Shown here one piece after another: positions 21,201 to 30,794 of a DNA stretch of 64,000 bases. The first letter of the stretch is position 1. Each line of letters starts with the position of its first letter. Made by a program: the position numbers and the translations under genes. The notes beneath the pieces are model-generated. The model was not told where the DNA came from. It was given only the letters and a program-made list of their open reading frames with translations, and made no database searches. This stretch comes from Perkinsus marinus ATCC 50983 (lineage: Eukaryota > Perkinsozoa > Perkinsida > Perkinsidae): NCBI RefSeq assembly GCF_000006405.1, contig NW_003200415.1:1-64000 (forward strand). The letters run 5' to 3'.

Positions 21201-21457
21201 GGTGCACCCAATGATCCATGATTGAAGATAAGAGTGTCCTTAAGAGTAGCCCATAGACGTCCGATCAGCTCGGTGTTATCTCTCCTGTATTGTGTCTGAT
21301 AATACACTATAGATGTTCATCTCGATGCTCTTCCTATTACCTTCAATGCTTTATTTAGCTCCTTCACTCGTTGTTGCAATACCCTAGCTTGATCATCCCT
21401 CTCTGAGTTCTCAACACTCACCGCCCTCACTGATATCCGTCGTGTATCGGTAGTCAT
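18229..21457 (-). CDS. Large multi-exon protein(s) of unknown function, mostly helical
   Basis: Not recognised, and possibly more than one gene. A convincing start is the ATG at 21457-21455. The first exon reads MTTDTRRISVRAVSVENSER and then QARVLQQRVKELNKALK (coiled coil). A 34-nt intron leads to YYQTQYRRDNTELIGRLWAT and MVYMDLHRILRSVGIQLSER. Later blocks are LNRRRAKAWCGVFIEIIFNG, NLYFEQYLYLLVAAMQG (or its overlapping frame), LDGLPYNTYALVNSEELLRG, CFIRKGLEHLGLISE, and near the 3' end SRAYRGIHRALTEGNKQNPR and ADVVRALFLLCRD. The composition suggests an alpha-helical repeat protein. Exon order between 19000 and 20600 is unresolved. Confidence 0.4.
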
Positions 21458-22261
21458 TGTCGGTCACTAATGCTCAATAGCAGCTTGCTATTGCTGCTGC
21501 TATCACCACATAAGCTCATAACACTATCAGATACTTCCTGTCGCTACTTATGACAGAACTCAAACAGTAGTGGTGTGTAGAAGCACAGATTTATGAGGAG
21601 AGGCTTATCACATGTCCCGACTGTGATCATTTAGAATCATCACTTGACATAATGGAATGACATGTGGGTCGGATGTGGGTGTCCTATGCAATGGAAGAGT
21701 GGGGCCTGAATTGCCGATGTTGTAACAGCATTCGACCTCAGCAATGATGGCTATCGTAGTCTTGTAAGTAGTATGTTATTGTGTCATGATAGGTAGATAA
21801 TCATTATCAATCATCTCCTAGTGTTCCAGCTTCCGAGCCTGTACACGCATCCTATCCTCCTCACGCATATGCTCTAGTTTCTCAGAAGTACCACTAGTCC
21901 AAGATAACACCTGTACACCACACGCTGGATGCTCCCACTGACTCCGTCATCGTCTCTTGGTTGAGATATTCATCATCCGATCCAACATCACTGATGGTCG
22001 GTGTTGGTATAGTCGCCGACGTTGGAGTACTACTGTACCTCTCGTCATTAGCCATCCAAGCTCACCCAGATAATCACATCTATGGCCGGCAACTTGTACC
22101 TCTGGACCAGTAGCGGTTGGCAATGTGGATGGAGGCAGTGGGGGAGGCTGAGACCAAACATGCGACACAGGCATTGACCGTGTAGACCAACCGATGGTAT
22201 CATCTGGTCATCTCGCCTTGGTCTAAGCGGGAGGCTGGTCTCTGCCTAATTTGTATTATAG
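21458..22261. other. Unassigned stretch
   Basis: Upstream flank of the gene starting at 21457 and the 3' side of the next minus-strand gene. A Pro-rich minus-strand frame at 21947-22174 could be an exon, but no motif or splice continuity supports it. Confidence 0.35.
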
Positions 22262-23160
22262 TCATGCTCTGCCGGTACCGGAGAGATCGAGGTTGCACCT
22301 CTTGTTGTCTCTGATTTCATACTCGAGGGTTGGGCTATTATCAATAACTAGAATGAGGGCATCAGTGGCCCCCTCATTATTGCTGAGGTGTGGATGAAGG
22401 ATGCCTTTTATGGCGCAGCAGGGGGTTAGGAAGAGTTTGACCATTTGCTGACCTGACGATGGATATACCTCCACACGTAAGGGAGGGGGATAGGATACAT
22501 ATAGTCGGGTATTGCTCTTCCCGATCTGATGATAATTCCTGGTGGTGGGCGGACGCATCAATCTCAGACACAGCTGCAACAGCATGTACCACCTAACCCG
22601 GGCTGCTCCATTAACAACAATACCATCATCACGATCCAAGAACATCGATCAGCATACAGCAAGGATCATGGTAGGAGGAATGTGGGAGCATAAGAGTCGT
22701 ATACTGCCACTGAATGATCGGAAGCGGTGATGATCAGTATGAGAAATGCCTCCTCTCGTTATTGAGTATATCATACCTAGAAGCCTCGTTACCATCCAAG
22801 CAGGGCCTGATGACTACCCTCTCCTACTTGACACTGCTGTTGGTTATAGTTAGCCTGGGTTGCATATAATAGGGGTCACAGCGAGTAAGCTTATCCTGAA
22901 AACTGCATTAGTCGATATCAAAGAGCACCATGATAGTGACTTACCATCTTCGAGAAGTGATTGTTGTACCGGGTGATACCGAAGTCGGAACATTCCAGTC
23001 TATTGCAGCTATGATACCCTTGCTGTTTACCTACTATCCAAGGTGAATCCCCATATGGAGCGTATTCTCACCCAGTTGTCTCCCGATAGCACTGGTTTCT
23101 CTATCCATCGCATAAGTGCTAGCTGTTTTACAGTGGGCGAAGGTGGCTGATTCACAGTGT
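22262..23160 (-). CDS. Minus-strand exons of an unrecognised protein
   Basis: Three blocks look coding. From upstream to downstream they are GRQLGENTLHMGIHLG (about 23060-23105); LECSDFGITRYNNHFSKM (22945-22999), which joins through an intron of about 49 nt to DKLTRCDPYYMQPR (about 22855-22895); and a long frame from 22645 with PPLRVEVYPSSGQQMVKLFL and DALILVIDNSPTLEYEIRDN. The stop would be near 22262. The family is not recognised, and the start is not located. Confidence 0.35.
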
Positions 23161-24154
23161 AGTTGGTCTACACTTACACTCCGTCGCACTCTATGATTCC
23201 CTAGTCTTGCCTAAATACATCTCCTTACTATATCCAACAAGGGAGGAGTGACCTGAGGGCCTCTGGTCGGCTTCTGATGACATGCTGCTTTTTGCTCATA
23301 CTCCTCCTTAGTCACCACATTCGATGGTGTATGCTTACCTACATATACATGATGTGGGTAAGGCTACAGGTATAGCTCACCACAGACTATCTTATGTCGA
23401 TTATCATCATTCAATGAGGGTCTCATCTCTGGTGTTGGTGGGCTGAGAACGCATGTGCATTGTAGAGTATGTAGGGATGAATATGGATACCGAAGATGTC
23501 TTCTATTCATCTGGTAGTGCGCATAGCATTGTGGGAAGGCAGAGTGTAAGATGTGATTATCCATCCTGCGTTGTAGTCGTAGATCGCTGTTCCTATGGGA
23601 TTGAGGCCCCTGAGGATCATATACAACAGCTATTAGGACCCCTCAGAGAGGCCCACCTCCAATGATAACCTCATAAGTCCTCTTGAATCTTGTGGAGGCA
23701 TCATTATGTTCCCATTCTCTACTGCTGCGCTTATAGCTGAGGAATCATAAGTGAGCAAGAGTGCACAAGTGAATGCATCTGACAGCCATCGAGTGTGCGA
23801 CCAGTTGAGCGCACGAATGATATCATGAGACGGCTCGTTCAGTGCCCCTTTTCGGTTGTTAAAGTTAATGACATCAACATCATCAGCAAGGTCTAAGGAT
23901 AATAAAGGTTCTGCTAGGTTATCATCATCATCCAAGAAGAGGTCATCTTCCAGTACTAGCAGTAGGAGGAGGAGGAGCCTCCAGTCTCCCAGCGTTACTC
24001 GAAAGGGAAAGGTCGACAGTAAAGCTGTGGAAGGGCAGAAGATCGAGAGTAAACAACAGGATGATAGTGATGATGAGAGGCAAAGGCGTATAGACCTCAT
24101 CAAGGGTAAGAGGATGAAGATTACGGAAGAGGTGGGTTATATTAGGGGGTTTTC
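23161..24154. other. Region with competing frames, including a Ser/Lys/Arg-rich segment
   Basis: On the plus strand, 23856-24158 encodes a low-complexity Ser/Arg/Lys tract (SARSKDNKGSARLSSSSKKR) followed by DDERQRRIDLIKGKRMKI, which could be the last exon of a basic nuclear protein ending at the start of the next gene. On the minus strand, 23633-24103 also stays open for 156 codons with blocks such as NEPSHDIIRALNWSHTRW. The strand cannot be decided from composition. A plus-strand frame at 23453-23665 also reads well. Confidence 0.3.
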
Positions 24155-25572
24155 ATGATAGCACATGATGCTCAGGGACTGAAGAATTTATCCAATTATG
24201 AATATAAGGCTGGTACACCAACGATGTTGGATAACCTGATGAATAAATATTTTTGGAATAATGTCATACTCTTCATGCCTAAGAAGGTAATAGGCAGAGT
24301 ATTATTCTTATTATTATGTCCACTTGGTTAGATTGCGCCTAACATGATAACCCTAGTGGGTTTGGCTGCAATGGTCTTATCATACTTCTGCATTGCATAT
24401 TATACACCAACCTTCACTGAGGAGGCCCCTAAGTGGTCCTACTTAGCCAATGCTATAGGCCTCTTTTTGTAATCATGCCTCTCCATCTAACCTCGAGACA
24501 TTCGCTTGTCAGTTACCAAACGATGGATGCCATAGATGGTAAACAGGCCAGACGGACGGGAAGCGCTGGTCCTCTGGGTCAACTATTTGATCATGGTTGT
24601 GACTCTATCTCAACCACCTTCATCTGTATGAGTGCTATGGCAAGTAAGTGGTATTCTGTGTCTATTGTAGCTTTAACTATATACTAGGCACAGCCATCGG
24701 ATGCGGTCCTCGAGCTATGGCATTCCTCATGTTCATGATTGTACCCTTCTTCTTAGCCCAATGGGAAGAGTAATATACATTGTCATTGTACATATACACT
24801 ATCTTTATATTCCAGGTATCATACTCGTGTCTTCCGTAGTGGTCTGTCATTCTATGGTGTAACAGAAGCCCAATTCACAAGTATGGGATTACATATGATA
24901 TCCTGCTTCTTTGGACCATCAGTGTACTACCTATTGTTCAACATGGTCATACCTAGGTTATCGATCATGTCAGGTGGCACATACAGCCCATACCATTCAT
25001 CCATCTGGAGATCGTAGATTATATTGTGATTGGTATCAGTGGGGTGACTACTTATGGTAGCATTGATGCTATGTTTAATGTGGCGAGGCATGCAAAGCAT
25101 ACAGTAAGTAGACGATATCTCGGCAACCAGAGGAACCCTCACTACCATACCCAGTCTTGCTCCTCCTCCATCTTAGCGTACCGCAATGATGCAATTGATA
25201 CCCATTGTGGCCCTCATGGTATGTGGCATGCTCTGGACCCTCATACCAACAGTTCATCCTAGACTTGTCCTCGGGACTTTTGGTAAGTGGTGTCATACTT
25301 TGCCTGTTCCCATCACTCTTGTGCTCATACTCAGGCATCGCCTTTACTTATTTAACAAACAATATGATACTGTGTGGTATGACTGGTATGGCCTATCCTA
25401 GATATCATTCCCTCTTGGTATGTTGTATGAATGATGGTTATCCCATATGTACCATTATCAGGTACCATTGCCCATCATATTCGTCATAGATTACCTTCAT
25501 CTATTCCCACGGCACAGTGATATCATCCTAGGTCTATATTTAGGCTTCTTGGTTTACAAGAGCTGGAAGTAG
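24155..25572 (+). CDS. CDP-alcohol phosphotransferase (ethanolamine/choline phosphotransferase)
   Basis: The final step of the Kennedy pathway: transfer of phosphoethanolamine or phosphocholine from its CDP form to diacylglycerol in the ER membrane. Nine coding exons are joined by eight introns of 35-75 nt. The start ATG is at 24155 ([20 protein letters not shown]) and the stop TAG at 25570-25572. Family landmarks are [24 protein letters not shown], the catalytic motif in [20 protein letters not shown] followed by FDHGCDS (DGx2ARx8Gx3Dx3D complete), [15 protein letters not shown] and FYGVTEAQF, then several hydrophobic helices to [14 protein letters not shown]. Length is about 390 residues, as expected. 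Ethanolamine versus choline preference cannot be read from sequence. One intron (about 24921-24955, 35 nt) is inferred from frame continuity. Confidence 0.93.
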
Positions 25573-25939
25573 GGTCTCTTTAAGCTCTGCATCATCATCA
25601 TTATAATGGTCTATCAGGTTTCTGACGGATTCGATGGAGGAGATAAGCATGTATTTGGGGATATACGCCCTCTCTATTACCAGGAAGCGCCAGGCATCAC
25701 AGTGATAACAAGGCAGCAACAAGACGGCCTGTACTGTATGGAGTCGACCACCACCACCATTGCCTCATTCTTACTGGATGTCTATATGCTCGCTATCACC
25801 TCACTGTGACAAGTCAGCTTCTTCATTCACTGTTTCAAGTGGTAGTGTCGTGGATAGCTTCATATGATCGTACTGTAATGATGTAGTATTGTGTTGTTAT
25901 GGATGCATACGCTCAGTACTATTCTTTATTCTCCCCTTC
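25573..25939. other. Intergenic stretch
   Basis: Short spacer between two plus-strand genes. A 67-codon plus-strand frame at 25606-25809 has no recognisable feature. Confidence 0.4.
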
Positions 25940-27188
25940 ATGAGATCACCATGTCCACCAGCAGATGAAGGACGGGTTACCCCAGTGATAGGTCCTCCTC
26001 CTACCTCTACAGATAGCTCTGGAGTAGTAGTACCACCACAGCTGTCTACCCATCGGTCATTGGTCCCTCACCTATGCCTTGGTCAACTCCTAAATAGTAG
26101 ACCAGGTTTACAATTGATCATCATTGCGCTCATACCAGCATTCACGGTACTCGTTTTTGGACTTCTATTCCGGAGCATGTTACTTGCCATGTTCTTTATG
26201 CATGCTGGGATGATCCTCTTCCCTTTGGCCTTTATTCTGAGCAAGAGTGACTGCACTAATTCTATCCACTCTCTCTGCTTGACCCCTCTACATTGGTATC
26301 ACCATTATTACCAGTCGGAGATGGCTAGGTCAGTGAGTGGGTATGCTACGTTGTTGCTATCAATAATATCATTCTTTGTTACCACTTTATGTGGTAGCCT
26401 TATATACCTCATGTTACAATGTTCAGGTAGATGGTGGCAGATACTCTGTATCGGGTCCTATGAGTCCCAATTGGATATCTTTGGTCTGGGATCACTCAGA
26501 GGTGATGCTGCCCATCTCTTCATAGATGTATTACTAGCTCTCTACTTTATCATAGTGAACCCTATTATCGAGGAGTTCTTCTGGCGTATATTCCTTATCA
26601 AGGAGTTATCCGATGTCAGTCGGAACGGGCCACTTATGGGGCGCTCGTTACCAGCATTCTTACCAGTACCTACCATTGACGAGGAGGAGGAAGACGATGG
26701 TGATGAGATACCATCACCTACCGCCTACCCAGTGGAAGGTATAGTAGATATTGAGGTTGGCAATGGTATAGATGTGTTCATGGATGAGGAGATTGCGAGA
26801 TCAGCCCCATCGATGGTCGCATCTATATCTCCCACACCATCAGTTGAATTATTAAAATCCTCTTCGGAAAGTATTAACTGGATTGGCTCAGCTCTATATG
26901 GTTCCTATCATATACTTGTAGTATGGGCACTACTTAACTCATTCCCTTATGCTATACTAGCCTTCGTCATACTAGTTTTAGTGGGTAGACTACTTATTTG
27001 GATAATACAGTCCGAACAGGGGCCCACTGCTACCATATCAGGCTTCTGTCTAGCCACTGCTGTAGGAAGGGTTCCAGGGATAATGGTATCTTACTGCTCA
27101 TTCTCAGGTACACAGTGGCCTTGATACAGTAGTTGTATTCGCGCTAGCATCAGCCCTGAGGATAGTCCAAGTGAATGGTGTAAATTAG
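25940..27188 (+). CDS. CPBP-family (CAAX/RCE1-like) intramembrane metalloprotease
   Basis: A polytopic membrane glutamate-type protease family that includes the RCE1 CAAX endoprotease. The start ATG at 25940 gives MRSPCPPADEGRVTPV, a cytosolic N-tail, then hydrophobic helices. The diagnostic EExxxR is in NPIIEEFFWRIFLIKE (about 26557-26605). An acidic loop (EEEEEDDGDE) follows. Motif 2 is ALYGSYHILVVWAL. A 22-nt intron (27086-27107) joins VPGIM to VHSGLDTVVVFALASALR, which supplies the fourth motif (HxxxD). The stop is TAG at 27186-27188. Motif 2 has Tyr where Phe is usual. Cleavage of prenylated proteins is plausible by family but unproven. The upstream open frame before 25940 has no ATG. 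Confidence 0.85.
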
Positions 27189-27419
27189 GGAGGAATTGTA
27201 TTCTCATACCAGGGGTGCTCATATTCCACTGTCTAGGATAACATCCTCCATACTAGCGTGCCTTCCTGTCAACATTGTCACTATGTATCATTGCCTGTGT
27301 ATATGTAGTATGATATCATTCTAAGGATGTTCCAATATCATTTTCTCACCTCCTGAGCGACGGGTTTTGAATCGAGGTCTCATTCTTATCATACAAGACA
27401 GTATCTCATCATCACTATT

Positions 27420-28761
27420 ATGTCCAGTTCAACAGGACACCGCGATGCTGCAGTACAACATCGGATGGGATCGCATCATTCTGGTGATAACGCATGAATG
27501 AACGGTTCGATGATGTAGCATTCTGTAAGGCAGGTGGTATGGATGATATGAGTATAGTCACAGTGGCGGCTAATGCTGGATTGAAGTTCGTCAAAGTAGG
27601 CAAGTTTTGGCATGTAGCCGTTATTATTCTCTCTCAGAAACACTACGTTATATCATCCATGTACATCATCGGATTACTGGTGGCGCTTTTTGGTATGTAT
27701 CGTCAATGCAATGGATCCCCCCCCAACTCGATCCTTTCTAGGTACCGGTTTCCACGTGGACCCAATCACAGCCGCACGGTATGGTCAAACCTTGGAACAT
27801 ATCGATGTAGTGCAGGGCCGTCAGTATAGATCAGTTATGCAAAAGTTGGACAGAGCTGATAGAGAGTACTACAATAGTAAAGGTAGTAGCATCAATGACA
27901 GTAATGGTAGCCAGTGCAGTACTACTATTACCACTGCTTTAGGGTGGTTCTCATGCAATGACGAGTGCCAGGCTAATTACCAGAAGGTTCAAGACTTGAG
28001 GGACCAGAAGGCAGTAGTTGAATCCAAGATATACGATTTACAGGTAGTAAACCTATACTTGTTATGATAAGAACTGATTAATCAGCTTGACGCTAAGAAG
28101 ACGGTGGGTTTATGGTCAAGCTATGCTGCACAGGATATGAGGAAGGACTTCTGGAATGTATGTATACCCTATGCTTATACTCGATCATCTCTGCCACCAT
28201 TAGTCCTGGAATGCTGGCAAGGACATGGCGTCTCATTGGACTCTCTGGGATGCATTATTCATAGTAGCAGGTGGCGATTCTAGAGATGAGACTCTGGTAT
28301 CCATGATATTACAGACAGTGTTACAGTAGGGCCTGAACCAGTACCATGGTATGAGCATGTTGTATACAAGGTACATCATGAATTTAACAGTTGGCCTCAT
28401 AGCAGCTATAGGCGCATTTGTCACTACTGTACCAGTGGCTATCGCTTCCTATGGCCCTGGTCTTATTGAAGGTATAGTAGCCTTTAGATAGTCGCATTAA
28501 AAGTGGCTCTCTATAGGCGTTGCATACTTCCTTCTGGTTCTCTGTGCGGCAGCTGCTGTTGTGGTATCTTTCCTCGGTACCATTTACGGTGGTATAGCAG
28601 GAAGCGGATACTACTTGATAAAGAAGGTATTCTTCATATAAGGTGAGTCCTCCAGGACTGAATTTCATTATCAGGCGCTAGATAGAGTGGAAGCAGACCC
28701 CCAGCAACAGCGGTATCGTGAGGTACGGTACGATGAGCGATATCGTCCTCATTACGAATAA
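27420..28761 (+). CDS. Multi-pass membrane protein of unknown function
   Basis: The start ATG at 27420 reads MSSSTGHRDAAVQHRMGSHH. A 35-nt intron leads to GGMDDMSIVTVAANAGLKFV and a first helix, ISSMYIIGLLVALFG. After another intron come DPITAARYGQTLEHIDVVQG, a hydrophilic loop with QCSTTI and WFSCNDEC cysteines, and QKVQDLRDQKAVVESKIYDL (coiled coil). Then LDAKKTVGLWSSYAAQDMRK, SHWTLWDALFIVAG, LTVGLIAAIGAFVTTVPVAI, AYFLLVLCAAAAVVVSFLGT, and a charged tail ending YDERYRPHYE with TAA at 28759-28761. Three or four membrane helices and a short extracytosolic Cys loop are predicted. No family is recognised. Confidence 0.6.
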
Positions 28762-28948
28762 AATGCCATTTGGATGATATGGACATTTAATAGATGATCC
28801 TATGCGTTCCCATCAGTAGTGAAGTTTCTTGTTATGATGGAATTGTGTTGTTACATGACTGGGATTAACCCTCCATGCGTGAATTATACGAATGACGGCT
28901 ATATGGCTCTTCAATTTAGCTATTACAACATCACCTTTAACTACAGTA
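28762..28948. other. Short spacer upstream of the secreted His-rich gene
   Basis: A 52-codon frame from an ATG at about 28837 runs through this stretch, but the downstream exon junction fits only the frame starting at 28949. Confidence 0.4.
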
Positions 28949-29359
28949 ATGATGATTTTCGCACGCGCCTTCATTCTTGCTGTAAGTGAACTGTCCCCTA
29001 ACCCTGCTCCTGTGAACCAACAATAATCAGATTATCGCCGGAGCCTGTGTTGGTACGGAGAGCTCCCATCACCACCACCACAGCAAACACCATGGAAAGC
29101 ACCAGCTACTACGCAAGGGCCACTTCATGCATGTGCTGAAGGAGAAAGGCTTGCTGCTCTCTAACAACAACGAGGAGCAACCTCTCCCGAGTCCAATTCA
29201 TATCGATCCTGTTCAAATAGACTTCAGCAAGGTATACTGCTCTCAACTCATACTACTGTTATTATATTGCTCAGATTGGACAAAGTCTTCAGAGAAGGAT
29301 TAGGCAGGACGAAAGTATGATAATAAGGAGGCTTGCACTCTACAATATGGCATTGATCT
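28949..29359 (+). CDS. Secreted His-rich protein, 3' part lost in assembly gap
   Basis: The start is one of two adjacent ATGs (28949 or 28952). A 49-nt intron (28981-29029) interrupts the signal peptide: MIFARAFILA then IIAGACVGTESS, with likely cleavage after ACVG. The mature part begins with a His-rich run (HHHHHSKHHGKH), then GHFMHVLKEKGLLLS and PLPSPIHIDPVQIDFSK. After a ~43-nt intron it continues IGQSLQRRIRQDESMIIRRL until the N run at 29360. The His cluster could bind metal, which is inference. The family is not recognised. Confidence 0.6.
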
Positions 29360-29459
29360 NNNNNNNNNNNNNNNNNNNNNNNNNNNNNNNNNNNNNNNNN
29401 NNNNNNNNNNNNNNNNNNNNNNNNNNNNNNNNNNNNNNNNNNNNNNNNNNNNNNNNNNN
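29360..29459. other. Assembly gap (100 N)
   Basis: A run of exactly 100 N, the usual placeholder for a gap of unknown size. It interrupts the secreted His-rich gene. Confidence 1.
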
Positions 29460-29721
29460 ATGATAGAACCTCGTAATAACTTCCACCAACAGCAGCAACG
29501 ACAGAATATAGAATGATTATACACACCAAACAAACCGCTTCAACGCTCATTCACGGATACCCATCATACATAGTAGCAACCCTGATATCCTCTTTAGTTA
29601 GGGAGTACAGAGCAAGGGCTGAAAACTCTCATGTCGATTCACCTAATAGTACTAGGTAATATTTAATAAATATCACCACAGTAACGAGAGCAACCTGGAA
29701 AGCTTTTCAACAAATAGACGT

Positions 29722-30435
29722 TCAATACAGAACAACGGCAAGAATAGAAAGAGAAGACAACAGTGTGATTACGAGAGAGCTACCATCCACGAGGTGAGAA
29801 GCAAAACTGGAAGGCTGCGGCGGGACACCTGGGGAAGTTCCTTGACCATTGTCGTTATCCGGATCATAAGGATTCCAAGATGGCGCGATAGTTGTTGTAG
29901 TAGGTTGAGGATATGAACAGTTCACAGCTGGCAACCATCCACTAGGCTGGTAACCAGGAATAGCAGTAACAGGAGATGTTGATTTGAAAGAGTCACACTC
30001 GCATGTAACAGTATCATTGCCATAGCATACACGTCCAGCGGGGATTTGCCAAGACTTGCAATAAGAGCCCTTATCCTGACCGGGATCAATGATAATGCCA
30101 CCAGTGGGGACCACAGTTGGGAAAGCAACATTAGCTTTACAATACGAATCCCAGCAAGGACCTAGCACAGTAGGGTCAGGTGTAATGCACGGACTACCAG
30201 GGAACCACATTGTATCATGGCACCAGCCAGCCGGACAAAACAACTCAGTCGCTGGCACTGTCGTCGGAGCAGGGGGAGGAGGTGTTGTAGTGATTGGTAT
30301 TAAAGTTGTGGGCACGTCCATTACAGCAGCACCCATCCTAGGTGCTGCACTAAGAGGCGATCCTGACGATGATAATGTCGTTGAATTATCTGCCAATACA
30401 CCAACCACCAGACAGAGCGACAGGATAGCCTTCAT
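29722..30435 (-). CDS. Probable GPI-anchored, Cys/Pro/Thr-rich surface protein
   Basis: A single-exon frame starting at MKAILSLCLVVGVLADNST (ATG 30435-30433), a clear signal peptide. A Pro/Thr stretch follows (VPTTLIPITTTPPPPAPTTV), likely O-glycosylated. The core has ten cysteines, including FCPAGWC, GSPC, LGPCWDSYC, SYCKSW, RVCYG, VTCEC and VNCSYP. There is a second Thr-rich spacer (PQPTTTTIAPSW). The C-terminus is a small-residue stretch, VDGSS, then a hydrophobic tail, LVITLLSSLSILAVVLY, with no charged cytosolic residues, which fits a GPI signal. N-glycosylation sequons include NST, NDT and NCS. No enzyme fold is recognised; a cell-wall or surface coat role is inferred. The open frame upstream of 30435 lacks an ATG. 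Confidence 0.75.
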   Translation of the reverse strand: MKAILSLCLVVGVLADNSTTLSSSGSPLSAAPRMGAAVMDVPTTLIPITTTPPPPAPTTVPATELFCPAGWCHDTMWFPGSPCITPDPTVLGPCWDSYCKANVAFPTVVPTGGIIIDPGQDKGSYCKSWQIPAGRVCYGNDTVTCECDSFKSTSPVTAIPGYQPSGWLPAVNCSYPQPTTTTIAPSWNPYDPDNDNGQGTSPGVPPQPSSFASHLVDGSSLVITLLSSLSILAVVLY

Positions 30436-30554
30436 AAACGCCGAATAAGAAAACAAAGGTGAACGTGAAAATGGAGAAAAACTACTCAACTGTGGAAAGG
30501 GACATAGCTAGGACATCACGACACAATTTCTGCGTACACGTAGTACTTTTACGC

Positions 30555-30593
30555 TAGTTTGGTTTGGTACGTACTACGTACCAAAACAAACTA
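30555..30593. promoter_or_regulatory. Near-perfect palindrome upstream of the surface-protein gene
   Basis: Arms 30555-30572 and 30576-30593 are inverted repeats of 18 bp with one mismatch, separated by ACT. The centre is TACGTACTACGTA. It lies 120-158 bp upstream of the minus-strand start at 30435 and about 200 bp from the stop of GMPPB. It could be a dimeric factor binding site or a transcript hairpin; its function is not known. Confidence 0.6.
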
Positions 30594-30794
30594 ATGTTCG
30601 ATTACTAGAGTGGATAGGAGGCCTTGAGCCCAACACAACCGGCAAGTGGTCAGTACATTAATGTTCACCACAAAACACGAGCTGTCGAAGCAATAAAGCT
30701 TACAGTACTCGGGAGTGGACACAGTGTGATGGCGCCTTGCCTGGCTCTTAGGTAGATGATACAGGTAGAGAGGGCTATTATCGTGAGGGTCGCA

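Noticed and set aside
23633-24103. 156-codon minus-strand frame with a poly-Leu stretch
   Set aside because: The Leu run is the antisense of a Ser/Arg low-complexity tract on the plus strand. Neither strand could be proven, so it was not called as a gene.
24942-24952. 11-nt GT-AG segment (GTCATACCTAG) that would fix the frame in the phosphotransferase gene
   Set aside because: Shorter than any plausible intron; a 35-nt intron from the upstream GTGTAC donor to the same AG restores the same frame and keeps family-like sequence.
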